Below are positions 1 to 12,942 of a stretch of DNA of 64,000 nucleotides, piece by piece (within the stretch, counting starts at the first letter, position 1; every line of letters begins with the position of its first letter). Origin of the DNA: Onchocerca volvulus (taxonomy: Eukaryota > Nematoda > Chromadorea > Rhabditida > Onchocercidae); contig HG738140.1 of NCBI GenBank assembly GCA_000499405.2, positions 2,977,634 through 3,041,633 on the forward strand, read 5' to 3'. The notes under the pieces were generated by a model. That model searched no databases, had not been told where the DNA came from, and saw only the letters and a list, made by a program, of their open reading frames with translations. A program made the position numbers and the translations under genes.

Positions 1-1747
1 TTTTTTTTTTTTTTTTATCTTAATGATGTAAAAATTTTCGTAATTAAGTTAGAAATTTATTTTTGTTTAAAGCAGTTCTTGCATTTTTTTCAATCACACA
101 CTTCTTAATTAGGAAAAGTGCAATTAATTTGCAAATTTATTTATTAATCACTAATACGAATGTAGACGAAGTTTAACAATTTATCTTTTTTGTTAATCTA
201 AATAGTTGATTTTTTTCTATCTGACGTCGGAACAAATCTGATAATAACCATTAAAAATACATCGATATAATTTATGGCGAAATATCAATATTATATTATC
301 AATATTATCATTAGTGGTTGTTTTTGGTACGAACAGCCTAAATAAAAAATGTGAAAAAAATGAAAAAAAAATATATTTTTTTTAAAAAATTTAAACATAT
401 AATTTCCCGTATGAACTTAATGAAGGATTGTGATCTGTATATTACGTGTACCGAATTGTGAAACACGCATAGCCAACAATGATTTTTTTTTTTTTAATGA
501 AAGTTTAAAAAATTTAATATCTTGATATTTTACCGTCCATTTCATTTCATTTTTTCCACGATCTTTCTTTTAAATTTGTTATAGGGGAAAAAAATTAAAT
601 TAAAAAAATCTTATTTTTTCAATATGTTTAAATAACTTTTTCTAACATTTATTGGAATGCGGTTTCTTTCACTTTTTTTTTTTTTTAAATTAGCTAATTT
701 AAACAGAAAGAAAATTTCAGTTTCATTCTTCTTTCTCTTTTCATTTTATTCATTCATTCTATATGATTGATAAAGAGAATCATATCAGTGGGTTTTTTTA
801 ATGGAATGAATAAAGTTAAAAAGTAGAGAAATAAGTGGATTTTTTCTCAAAAAATAAGATAACGACATTCATTAATAGTAAAAATTTAACTCAAAATTGC
901 GATAATCCTCGCAGCTATCTATTTATTATTACAAAGCAATCAAAATTTTGATTAAATTTTAATTTTACTCATAATATAGATAATCATGTAAATTCCGCGA
1001 AATTTTTACATTTTTCCTGAAAATTTTTTGGAATTTGTTCCAACAAAATGTCATTGCCTCTTGACTCATCGGAACTGATCTTTTTTGACAATGCTTATAA
1101 TTTTTAACTTATTTTGATATTTTAACCAAACTTTCAATCAGCTGGACGTATTTTGCTTAAAAAGAGCCATAGAAAATGTATTATAAGTGAACAAACAATA
1201 AAAAGTGGGAATGAAATTTTTTTGCATTTTTTTTGATTGAATTTTACTATTGTCGACAGTTATGAAAAAATTGCATAAATGAAAGGTTCGATTAGTCATG
1301 AAAGATATTAATCATCTCTAATTTTAAAAAATCCCATTGTATTATTAAATGAATAAACTTTAAGAATTTTTAAAAAAGTTAATTTCTAAGAAACCAATAC
1401 TGAGCACAATCATATATGTACTTTGGTTTTATTTGTTCAGTAACAGCTATTCCGAGTCTTTTTATTGATTTTAAATTTTATAGAATTATATATGCTTAAG
1501 GAAATTGTAATTTTATAAAGTATTACTAATAAATTAATTCTATCAATAATATAATTGACTATTTTATGCTAAGCGCGATTTGATTGCAAATCACATTCGT
1601 CCTTGTAACCTTATCAAGTTTTGTCGAGAATAAACTTATCAATGGCCTTATCAAGAATAATCTTATCAACAACCTTGTCGAGGATTTCTGATCACAAATT
1701 TTTTTTTTTGATGGAAAATATGAAAATGAAAAAAAGAAGATTGAAAT
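1..1747. other. AT-rich region without recognisable gene
   Basis: The sequence is almost entirely A/T with many short poly-A and poly-T runs. I see no reading frame with protein-like composition on either strand and no splice-phased exon series. It may be the 3' flank of the small minus-strand gene that ends at 1748. Confidence 0.6.
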
Positions 1748-2267
1748 TTAAAAACACCTCCAATGTTCTGACAATCCGGGAAACATTTCTTTTAGTTGTG
1801 AACTTCGAAGATCCAAATTTGAAATAGATAGTCGCGACTCGTAATTGAATAAATTTTTATCATCTAAGCTTTCATCGCTGGAGTAATTTCCATTCAGCGC
1901 TGTAATGCAATTTCTGAATTCATTTTTAAGAAGCATTAACAACATTTAAGAAAAACTGCAATGAAAAATAATTTAATTGAATGATTAGAAGTTTAGCAAA
2001 AATTAAAATTTTTAATTCTATTCCGATATTTGAATAAGAATCTCTAAATTCTAATTTTGAAAATATCCAATGTTTTAGCATACAGTCATCGTTGATATAG
2101 CTAATGCTTGAATTGCTGGAATAGCTGCTGCTCGTTGAACTCGATGAACTGGTAATTTTATCCGATGATATGCCGCTATTCGAAAATCCAAGTTTCATTA
2201 AGCTTGAATGAATATCATGCCAAGTTGCAACTGCAGCGATCAATTGATTAGATGTCATATTCATTCT
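1748..2267 (-). CDS. Hypothetical small protein, two 3' exons
   Basis: Two minus-strand segments join in phase. Exon 2267-2084 follows the acceptor TTGCAG and begins RMNMTSNQLIAAVATWHD; it has a Ser-rich stretch and ends at donor GTATGC. Exon 1899-1748 follows ATTACAG and encodes a Ser/Asp-rich, then Leu/Asn-rich tail ending in a stop. The 184-bp intron keeps the frame (codon split 1+2), which random open frames would not be expected to do. Translation could start at the ATG just inside the first exon, or there may be upstream exons I cannot place; a possible one near 3150-3060 does not join in frame by its obvious donor. I recognise no domain. Composition (E, D, K, W present) is unlike the flanking junk, but the gene remains unproven. 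Confidence 0.4.
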
Positions 2268-4009
2268 CTGCAACTTGTTATATATTTATGCCTTGAATTT
2301 TTAAACAATTCTAATTTAAAATTTCCACAGATAATTTTTCTCTTAAATGTAATCTTTAATATTATTCAACTTCTGTTGTAATACTTGAAGCATCAAATTT
2401 GCCTTATCATGAACATTTCAATTCGGTAACTAATGATGGGTAATTATCAAATCGTGAAACGTATCAGAGATAAGAAAAGTCTCTGGAAAAGTTTTTCTCA
2501 GTATCTGATCATTTTACAAATATTTTCAATACATATTTGATTTATTGTTATTTTATCATTGTCTGATCACTGAAATACTGATTTTATCAGTTACATAGGC
2601 TATTCTCTTTTTTTTTTTTTTTTTCATTATCTTTCTATTTCTCTTGTCTCCACTGTAAGATTTAAAATGGAGCCGAACAAAAAGTACTTTATTGCAAAAA
2701 ATAAAAAGGATAATTTATTGCAAACTTAATTTTTACTCAAAAAGCCGAAATTTAAAAAAGGTGAAATAATACAATTTAGAAGACGTTGTCACTAATACAT
2801 TTCATCATTTTTTTCACTGAAATAAATCAGGCTTTGAATAAAAAAAAAGGAAAAACAACTTTCTAAATTCCGAAAAAAAAATTGATTTGATTAAAAAATC
2901 AAACTTACCAAATTAGAATAATTTTCTCCTTCGGTGGTATTTTCTGCAAATTGAAAATATTGCAAATTTTTAAACATTTCGTAGTTTAAATTCTAAGTGA
3001 ACAAAGGAAATGATCTTTAAATTTATAACTTAATAATAAGATTAACAGGTGATTGCCTTTTTTATAGCATTTTCTTCGAGTTGGTGCACTGAATGATAAT
3101 GCGCCATGTTGAAAAAAATTTTGACGTTTTTTTAGTGCATTTGATGTCATCTGATTGTACGAGATCAATCGATTATAAATTCGAGAAATGAGAAGAACTG
3201 AAATGACTTTACTGTGATAATTATTAAAATGTAGAATGAAACTTCATTTCCATTAATGCAACCAATCATAAATGACACATCAATTTTCTTCGTAGAAAAA
3301 AAAAACAAAAAAAAAAATGAAAAAGAATAATGAAAATATCTTCATGGAAAATATCAGGGAATGACAAAAATTGATTAAACGATTTCAAAAAATTAAATAA
3401 AAAATAGGAGAACGAAAAGAATCATTGTTTGTTTTAATATTTGGAAAGGTTTGCAAATTTTTTACTTTGGAAAAAAAATTACGTAATATTTGCTTCAAAA
3501 AAAAAAAAAAAAAAAAAAAAAACTTCACGAAAAATTTTTCGATTATCATATATATAAAGAGAAGTATTTGGAAATAATTAAGCTTAATTTGTCATTTATT
3601 GCAACATCTATCTTTTTATCAATAATTATTCATATATTTGGTCTAATTTGGCTTAATTTTAATTTTTTATAGAAATGAGCAAGTTATATCTCTCTGCTGC
3701 AAATGAATGCCGCCGAATGAATTTCCCATAATTTAATGATACTCGACGATTTAAAAAAACAAGAATGAAAAAATTAATGTATTCAAATTTGTTTTTAATT
3801 TATTTCTCAAATTTTTCCAAAAAATATCGCGATTATTCATTTGTAAATGAAAACATTTTCGATCACAAATTATTTTGTCAATACAATTGTGAAATTCAAA
3901 TGATTATGACAGAATTGGAAAATTATTCTCATACATTTCATTGGATAAAGAAATTTTTCTGAAAAATATAGAATTGAAAGAAAAAAAAAAAAAAAAAGAA
4001 GAATACTCG
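2268..4009. other. Intergenic, no supported gene
   Basis: AT-rich with poly-A/T tracts, the longest a run of about 25 A near 3498-3522. A minus-strand open stretch around 3150-3060 has mildly protein-like composition, but I could not connect it in phase to the small gene downstream. Confidence 0.5.
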
Positions 4010-4350
4010 GAAAATTAGATTATAAAAGAATCTTGCAAATTTGTAAGGCGTAATTTTTCGGCAAAATTAGGTTACAAAAATATTTTGCAAATTGATAAGA
4101 CTTAACTTCTCGGAAAATTAGATTATAAAAGTAGCTTGCGAATTTATAAGGTACAATTTTTCTGCAAAATCAGATTAAAAAAAATATTTTACAAATTGAT
4201 AAAACTTAATTAGATTATAAAAATATCTTGCAAATTGATAAGATTTAATTTTTCGGAAAATTAGGTTATAAAAGTATTTTGCAAATTGATAAGACGTAAT
4301 TTTTCGGCAAAATTAGATTATAAAAATATCATGCAAATTGATAAGACTTA
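4010..4350. repeat. Degenerate ~50-bp tandem repeat, about 6-7 copies
   Basis: A unit of roughly 40-55 bp recurs. It is built from AAAATTAGATTATAAAA, then TTGCAAATTGATAAG, then a TTAATTTTTCGG-like segment. Copies differ by several substitutions and one or two are shortened. No open frame runs through the array and no gene is adjacent. Confidence 0.7.
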
Positions 4351-7300
4351 AGTTCGACCGAAACGATGACGAATTTTTTAAAAGCAAAAGATATTTGTGA
4401 AATGCAAAATTTCGCAAACAAATACGATCGAATGTTTGCGTAAGAGATACGGTTAGGATTGACAATTGATAATACATGACATCATTAAATATAACGAAAA
4501 TTGTATAATTCAATATAATATCAGCTAAAAGCTATCATTTTGCTTTTGCAATGATTATATCTTTTCTTCATTCTTTTTCCAAGAATACGGTAAAATTATT
4601 ACAGCAAAGTACAGTAGCAAAACATGGTAAAATACGGTATCGATACAGTAAAAACACAGTATCAATGAACGAATGATTTAATGAATGATTTTTGTTAGAT
4701 TAAATCGTAAAAATTCATTAAATATTTGAAATTTATCGATAAATTTTGTTTTCAACTAAAGATCAATGTCGCATGATTTTTTTGCAAGCATTACAGAAGA
4801 GTCAGATCAATCAAAAATTCAAACTATTTCAATATCATTTTTATTTTGATCTAATAAATCTTGCATGGCTTTTTTTCTTGCATCCTAAATTTTTGGCCAA
4901 TATGACATTTTGGCTTCATTTATTTTCTACTACTGCCTTGGCACTTTTTTTTCTTTTTTTTGATCAAAAAATTGTAAAAATTATTTAATGAGAAAAAAAT
5001 ACATAGCCCCAAAGGAACTAATCCCATCCTTGTCGCTTTTTCCATTAAGTCATTTCAGACCAAATATGTTATTATTTGCGAAAGTAAATTATTCTAAAAG
5101 CCTATTCTAGTGTCTAATTAACGCAGAAGAGAATTAGTGAAACAAGACAAAAAGTATGAATAATTTCTGTAAAAAAATTGATAAATTAAAAATGAACAAT
5201 TTTTACTGATTGGCCAGGTTATATTATCAAGGTCTTGCTTTTTGAATCTTCAATTCAAAACTTCTTAAATCTTCAATTCAAGCTTCGAAATTTCAACTCA
5301 AACTTTCTCTATTCAAATTTCGTCAATTCAATCATAAATTCAAAAAAAAAAAAAAAAAAAAGAAAAAAATTATAAATTAAAAGTGAAGAATTATGAATCT
5401 TTAATTTGAACTTCATAATTTGAAAATTTTGCTCTTTAATTAATTTGAAACTTGAATTTGAATTGAATCTTTAGTTTGAAATTTGAATTTGAATTTAAAC
5501 CTTCCAATCAAAACTTCTTAAATCGTCAATTCAAACTTCGGACTTTCATCCAATAAAAAATTTGAATAATAGATGGAAAAAGATTCTTGCTAGTAATTTT
5601 TCAAGATAAATTGATAAAATTCATTTATAAATTAATAGTGGGCAAAAGATGGTTAAAAGTAAAAAGTTTTTATTCAAACAACAAAATTGGAATAACCATT
5701 TCAAATAACTCCGCGGAAGAAAAGAAGCAATCGACCGAATGCTAATTAACATTCCGAAAATTTCGAATATGAAAAAATGCTTATATTCATTCATCATCTA
5801 TTATCTTAATGCTATCCAGTATTTTTTTCATCCAGCAAATAGATAAAGATTTGAAAATTTGAACGTGACAAATAAGCTGATCCATTCCAACATTACTTCG
5901 AAATTTCAAAATCCAACAATCAATAACATACTGCTTATTTCTATTTTTAGCCTGAATATTTATAGAAACTCTAATTTTAGTCTTTTCTTTAATGACTGAT
6001 TACTGATCAGTGATGTTAATGAAAAATTAGTCATGAAAAAATTTGCAATAGTTATCTTTGTTGAAATAATGAAAAAATGCGTTTTTAATTAAACAAAAAA
6101 AAATTTGTTTAATTATTTAATGAATCCTAAGGCCTATCTGCAAAAAAAGAAAGCCAAAGATCTTTATAAACAAAGAGGAAGCAAATTATTTCCGATTGTT
6201 TTCGTTAATTTTCTGCTGCCAGAATCCTTGGATTCGTTTTAAAAGTTTATTTGCTGCGAATAGTTAACATCATAATATATTGATTTCTGCGAAGTTCATT
6301 GAAACAAAATTTTAAAACTTCAAGAATCTTCAGAGAAAAAAAGAAAAATGGAAATTTAATAAGAAAGAAAAATTTCTCAAAATTCTTCAATGTTTAAATT
6401 TATGTAAATTAATCCAACCAAATAAATTTTTAGAAAATCAAATTTAATTTTTGCTTAATTAATTATGACATTTAGCAAATAATTGCTTGGAATGATTATT
6501 TTATATAACAATAATTTTTTCGTTAACGTTTTTCTCTGCAATATTTATAACTAATCTTTTTCGATATATTTTAAATTGTTAAATGTTTTAACTAGAAATT
6601 TTCTTTTTTCTTATATAAAAATAAAATTTTAGAAGTTCGAATAGTTGCATCACAATTATGACTAACTAATACTGATTTTTTTTTTTTTTTTAAATTTAAA
6701 TTGCTAGAAATTATTAACACGAATTCATGTTTGTTTTATTTTATAAATTTCATGCTTTTGCAATGTTTTAAGCATTTTACGGATAAAGTATAAAAAAAGC
6801 AGAATTGAAATGAATTGAAAAAATGTTTAAATTACTCTTCATTACAAATTAAATTTAGAATATCTCTAATATTCCAAAAAAAAAAAAATAATAATAATAA
6901 TTATAATTTGTTGTAATTTAATTTTCATATTATCGATTTTTATTTTCATTAGTAATTAATCAAAAACATATGTTATAATATATGCAAGATAATTAAAATA
7001 ATATAAAAATAGGAAATACAAAAGATTAAAGAATTGTAAAAATATATGGATTTATAGAAGTTTCCTCGAAAAAAAATTATCAAAAACATTTTTTAATAAA
7101 AATTTAGAATTTTTCCCAGAAAGATTGGATAATTAAGGTTTGTTTGTTTGTTTTCTCAAATCATATCATAAATGATGAAAATTTTTTTTTTTAACAGTGA
7201 TAAAAAAAATTTGAGAATGTTATGTGAAAATTTTTGAAGAATTTCTATTATTAAATAAAAATATGAAATTTGGCAATATTTGAGAGGGAAAAAAAAAGGA

Positions 7301-10300
7301 AAAAAAAAAGTGAGCTGAGCTTCCATCTAAGAAGATCTAAAAGTAAAGTAAATTTTCTGGATGAAAATATATGTAATTTGAAAAAATGAAGTGCCAAAAT
7401 GAGAGCATTCATTACGGATAGTTGTAAAATCGAAATGGACAGATTAGAAAATCCAACCAAAAAAAAAAAAAAGGAAAAAAATGCATTATGCTATTTACGT
7501 GGTCTTTTATTAAGGTGTTTACAATTATAAATTTTTGCTTAGGCTTCACTTAACTAATTAGCAAAAAGTAGCCTTACTTTTGTTGACAGAAAAAAAAAAA
7601 AGAAAAAAAAAACGTCATTTGAATTCTTTTCTTTTCTTTTTTTGATGAAAAAAAAAAAGTTTTTTTTTTTTTTCCTTTCATTAAAGGTTATAATTTCATA
7701 GAAGTTTTTAAAAAGATAATTGATAATATGTAAATACTATAATCATTTAACATAATATCAAAAAGTAATGATACTTAACAAGATATAGTTATTTATCTCT
7801 TCCAAAAAACAAAAAAAAAAAAAAAAGAAATCAAAAAAAAAGATATAAATAGTATCATAGATATTAGTTTTGTTATACATTTTCATTCTTTAAAGCTTTT
7901 TTTTTTTTTTCAAGCAAATAAAAATTACAATTTGTTAAAGTATTCCAACAATCAATTTACTTTGATTTTGATCTGATTGATCTGATTTCAATGATTTGTT
8001 CTCATTCATATTTTAGACTTTTATCAAAAACAATACGCTCACAGGATTTTACGTAATTTGATAAAACAAAAAAAAATTGCTTATTTTTCTTTTTCTTTTT
8101 TTTTTTTTTTTTCTTTAAATTCGGGATATGTTCGTAATTTATAATGAGTTGACTGACTGTCGAATGCTTGAATAATTTAGTTATTTTAGAATTTAAAAAA
8201 AAATTTAAATTTCACAAACCTTAAATCACATTTTGAAAATTTCTTCAGAAAAGATGGAGAAAAGATTTTAAATTTTATATAGAATTATTACAGAATCAAT
8301 TTTTCGGTAAATATGATTTTTTTACCAGAATTTCTGATTGTTAAATGCAATCAATATTTGATGAAATAAAAAAAAAAAATTCAATTTACAATAGTTGAAG
8401 TCGATCCATTTGAAACTGTAACTTCTCTATGCCAGAGTTTTTTCATTTTGAGACTAATTCAATAATTTAAAATTTTAAATTACAAATAATTTTGAATTAT
8501 TTAAATAATATCTCTAGTAGAAAAGTTAAATGGACCTACCAATTTGAATTTCAATTCTTTCAATTCAATTAATACTTGGCACTGATTAGTATAACATAAT
8601 TTGGAATAACAGAACCAAATTATCATGTTTCCTCGGTGATAATTTAACGAATCAGAAATAAAAAATTAAAAGAAATGATTTAAAATTATGAAATTTTCAA
8701 AATGGAAAAGTTGTTAATTATTGAGTAATTTATTTTTTGCCCGTTATAACAGTAACATAATATATTAAGGAGCAGAATTAACTACTTTTTCATAAAATTT
8801 TATTGTTATAGTAAAAAAAAAAAAAAGAAAAAAAAACGAATTTCCTTGTTTAAAATCCATAAAGGAGCAAAATGCATCAGCAATTGAAAATTTTTTTAAA
8901 GAACTAATTCATGATTTTAAACTATAATCAATAAAGAATATAAGAATGGCACGATGAATTTTAGAAGTATTATTTCGCAAAATTCGGATCGATATTTGAA
9001 ATGCCCAAGGAAACCACTTTTTATTATGATTTCTGCATATCTTTCAACAGAAAATCTTATGAATTTGCAAAATTTCTGCCCGCTAATTTGAAATAATATT
9101 AAGATTTAAATTTTTGACAATATTTTTTGTTGATTGTTTATGATTCTCTTCATGATTATGAATTTATTGATAAATTCGATGATATAATAGCTCATTAAAT
9201 AAATATTGAGATAAATTCCAAAAAAAACGATTTCTTTTTTTTTTTTTTACAAATGATAAGAAATTAGTTTCATTTCCGGAAGTGAAATAAAATTTTTTCT
9301 TCAAAAATTGTTTTATCAAGATTAATTGCAATGTAAATATGCTGTCCTTAAAAAAAAAAAAAAAAAAAAAAAAAAAGCGAATTTCATGCCAACAAAACCT
9401 TTTAGCTGCCTCTAGAAAAAATATATTTAATCTTAATTTCTCCGAACGATAATGAACAAATTATAGCATAATTATGGAAGTGAGGAAAAAACATTAGGAA
9501 ACAATCGCAAAGATTCAGATTATCAAATTTTCTGCTAGTTTTTCTTAGATTATTTAACTTCCTAGCCATTATTTTCTTTTTCCCTGTCTTTTCTTTTCCT
9601 TTAATTGACAAAATATGCGAAAATTTCTTCACGCATTATCGATCTTGACCATTTTTTTGCAGTAAAGAATGTAATTCATCCATCTATAACTTCATTTATT
9701 TCGAAAAGAACTTATAATTAGTTCACCTGGATGCTATAGTTTAGAAGGAATGACTACGAACTACTATTAGAACCAAAATATTGCTAACACAAAATTTTGG
9801 TTAATGAATTTAAATTATCAGACTTAGCTTTTGCAAGCGATAAAAATGTTAGTTATACCAATATAGAAGATGGCAGCAATAATTAATTCGGTCTGTAATA
9901 ACAAAAAAAATGAAAAATTCATTATGTTTTATCCATTACATATAATGCTATCAAAATATACAATTATCTAGAAAATGATTTTAATTCGCAAAAAATGTGA
10001 AATAAAAAAAAAAAAAAGGCAAACTTATTTTTAATGAGAACATTAATTTTGATTGCAGTTTAAAAAGTCGTAATGCGAGAAAAAAAAAAACAAGAATATT
10101 TGAAGTTCTATACATCTATGTAATAATGGGATATAAAATTGCCACCAGAAAATACTCCGAAAAATAAAAAACAGCTATGAATAATTCAAATCACGCATAT
10201 TTACAAGAACTTACTCTTCGAACAGAATTCTATGCTTATGATTTTGCGATATAAATAACAGCAAGTTAAAACTATAATTATAGTAACCGAAAAGTTGATG

Positions 10301-10374
10301 CTGATGATAATGATGACAATGGAAAACTGAAAAAATAACACAATAGAAGAAACAATTAAATAATTATCGACTGA
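4351..10374. other. 6-kb gene desert
   Basis: No coding region is supportable. At 5235-5540 a loose repeat of TTCAATTCAAACTT-like words occurs in both orientations. Many poly-A and poly-T tracts of 10-25 bp are present (for example near 7610, 8100 and 9355). The right end is the 3' flank of the CHMP4 gene. Confidence 0.55.
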
Positions 10375-11729
10375 TCATGCATTTGCCCAAGCTTCTAATT
10401 CGGCCAAATCATCATCCTCTTGTTGTTTTTTGGCAATGACCTTCTTTCCAGAGACTGGAAGTTCAGCTATTGGAGCTTCAGGCAAAGTTGATACAGATGA
10501 TGGGGTCGGTCCAACATCTAGAAGCTGCTTGTCAAGTTCTTCCTGTAAGAAATTTTGATGATTAATCAAAAATTATACATAATCACTAAAAATGAAATAG
10601 AATTTCACTCGATGGAAATGCTGACATAGATACAAAACGTTCTTGCTAAGAAAGAATATGTAAATAAAAGATGAAATTAAAGACAAACTTGCTCCAGTTC
10701 TTCCAGTTCCTTGAGCAATTCCTCTTCATCCATATCTTGGCCAAAACCAACTGGATTACTAATTGCTTCAGCAATTTCATTAGCAACCTCTTGCTGTTCT
10801 GCTATATCCTCCATTAAGTCGTGTACCTGTTAACGAATTTTACTTTTAATGCAACTAACTAAGATTTTTCCTTGAATATATCATGTTTGCTACTCCTAGA
10901 ACATCACACTTCTTTAAGAATGATAACAATAATCACAACATCCAATTTAAATCATTTCACTACTTCACATAATACGATCAACTATTTCTCGCTTATAAAT
11001 CTGAGAACAAGCAGAGAAATTTTCCTGCCCATGAGAAATTACTAAGAGAAATAATACAATAATGGAAGCATTTACCTGATCTACATCCATATCGTTATGT
11101 GCTGTTTTAAGAGCTTTTGCGGCAGAACCCATTACTTGTAATACTTCAGCATTTGTTGATGCATTTTCTAAAGCTTCTCGCTGGAATTCAATTGTTGACA
11201 AAACGCCATCAATGTGCTGCAACTGCTTCTCAAATTGTTTCTTCCGTTTTAATGCGTGCAAAGCCAATCGCTTATTTTTCGTTCCATGTTTTCTTGCAGA
11301 TGCAATTTCCTGAAATAATCCTGATTCACAGCAGTTTATTATGCATTTTGAATTAGTTCTAGTTTTAAAGCTAAAAATTTTCCCTTTGAATTTTTAAGAG
11401 ACTCAATCTTAACATAAGCTCTATTTCCTGGAAACATAAATAATTCCACAAGCTTAACGTTCTAAATCTAATAACATTTATCGGTCTCGCCAATAATTTC
11501 TTATGAAAAAAAAAAAGAAAGAAATATTAACCTTCAAATTATACAAATAAAAAAAAAAAAAGAAAATTAAAGCTGAAAAACTTACAGCTTCTATTTTCTT
11601 CTCTAAAAATTCTTGTTTCTTCACCAGCATTTCCTCGGTTTCCCGCAATTTTTGTATAGATTCTTGTGGAGTCGCTGGTGGTGCTTGCTGCTTTCTACTG
11701 CTACCAAATATTTTTCCAAAAACACTCAT
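10375..11729 (-). CDS. vps-32: CHMP4/Snf7/VPS32, ESCRT-III core subunit
   Basis: Four exons on the minus strand: 11729-11586, 11309-11076, 10826-10689 and 10542-10375. All are phase 0, giving 227 aa, the usual CHMP4 length. The N-terminus MSVFGKIFGSSRKQ and the following basic helices match the Snf7 core, which in this family polymerises on endosomal membranes to drive multivesicular-body budding, membrane repair and cytokinetic abscission. Exon 2 carries the long basic/amphipathic helix region (KRKKQFEKQLQ, then an Ala/Glu-rich helix). Exon 3 ends in an acidic helix rich in DEEELLKELEELEQ. The C-terminus, EDDDLAELEAWANA, matches the family's ALIX/Bro1-binding tail. The start is fixed by homology and by an acceptor-like TTTTTCAG two bases before the ATG. 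The gene is head-to-head with the Rubicon homologue. It appears intact. Confidence 0.95.
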
Positions 11730-11731
11730 TG

Positions 11732-11742
11732 CTGAAAAATTA
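11732..11742 (-). promoter_or_regulatory. Probable spliced-leader acceptor of CHMP4
   Basis: On the minus strand AATTTTTCAG lies two bases upstream of the CHMP4 start codon, with no upstream exon in view. This is the usual picture of a nematode spliced-leader trans-splice acceptor. The motif is seen; its use is inferred. Confidence 0.5.
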
Positions 11743-12850
11743 ACTATCTGATGGTATTTGATAGGAAAAGTAGAACAGATCCCACTGTCAATAATACAAA
11801 TTATTTATTCACTTATTTTCAGTGTTTTAGCATTCAATTCAAGCACTGAAATTAACTTTCTATAATTTTATAAGAACATTTCATATGCATTTTCAAAATA
11901 ACTATACTGTTCAAACAAAACAAAGAAATCAAGAAATGACATCTAAAGCCAGAATGTATGTGAAACACTTCCCTAATTTAAACTTTGATGAAATTTTAAC
12001 ATTCTCAATTCGTTCTTTTCCAGATCAAAATTGCTAAATTTCTACATTTTCACAAAGAATAGACATTTTCATATTTTTGCATGAACAATGCAGTTATTTT
12101 GAAAACTTAACTTTCTCTAAAAGTACTCGAACTTATATTTCAAAATTTCCTGGCTTAGTGAGATTAACTTCGTTCCGGCGACGAAGCTTAGAGAGAAGTA
12201 ATTTCTGATAATTTTAGTGAACACAATATATAGATCCTGATCTCTGACTAATCTATCTTATTTAAGAAAGCAATTTTAAAAGACATAAAGACATAAAGGA
12301 ATTATGAGCGTTGACGACCTTTCAACTCTTCTTTATCCGTCCATTTATCACAGGATTTGCATTTGCTAAATTTTTTTTGTAATTCAGACCGATTTATCGC
12401 TAAGATTACTTTACGAAAAGTTCATTTCATCGATTTAACGGAAAAACTAACATAAACCCAACGAGATACGAATCTCAACTGCATATAGAACCTAAGTTCC
12501 ACAAGAAAATAAAGCCTGAAATGAAGAAGAGCCGAGCCAAAACCCAAAATGAGAAAGAAACCTAGCCTTGAGGCATCTAAAAAAAAAGCTTCTGGTCTGT
12601 GTCACGCGTCAGCTGTAGCGTTATGATACACAACACTTAGGGCTGGGATTTTTTCATTTTCAGAAAGTGTTTCGTTAGTAGGTGGGGGAATTGAATTGAT
12701 AAATTTTGATAAGTTCTTTTTTTTTTCTTTTTGCAATTGATCAAAATTGTTCTTTTGTTCTTCAAATCTCTAAATCTTTCATTACTATCTAAGCATCAAG
12801 TAGTTTAGTTTTGTCTGCGAGAGAAATTTGTGTGAAGCTTTTTCAATTAT
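11743..12850. promoter_or_regulatory. Shared divergent promoter region, CHMP4 / Rubicon
   Basis: This 1.1-kb interval separates the starts of two divergently transcribed genes. Its middle part (about 12150-12640) is less AT-rich than the surroundings, with several CpGs, including CACGCGTCAGCTGTAGCG near 12603, which contains an E-box-like CAGCTG. A bidirectional promoter is inferred from layout only. I see no other gene here. Confidence 0.4.
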
Positions 12851-12866
12851 TTTCATAGATTTTCAG
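12851..12866 (+). promoter_or_regulatory. Possible trans-splice acceptor of Rubicon homologue
   Basis: TTTCATAGATTTTCAG ends 76 bp before the Rubicon start codon and is the last strong acceptor before it. No upstream coding exon was found, so spliced-leader addition is likely, though a distant non-coding first exon is possible. Confidence 0.35.
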
Positions 12867-12942
12867 TCGAAAGAACAGATGATTAATTTTGTAATTTCTA
12901 TGATATAGTATGATATGACTCATCCGAGAAAGAAGAAAAAAA

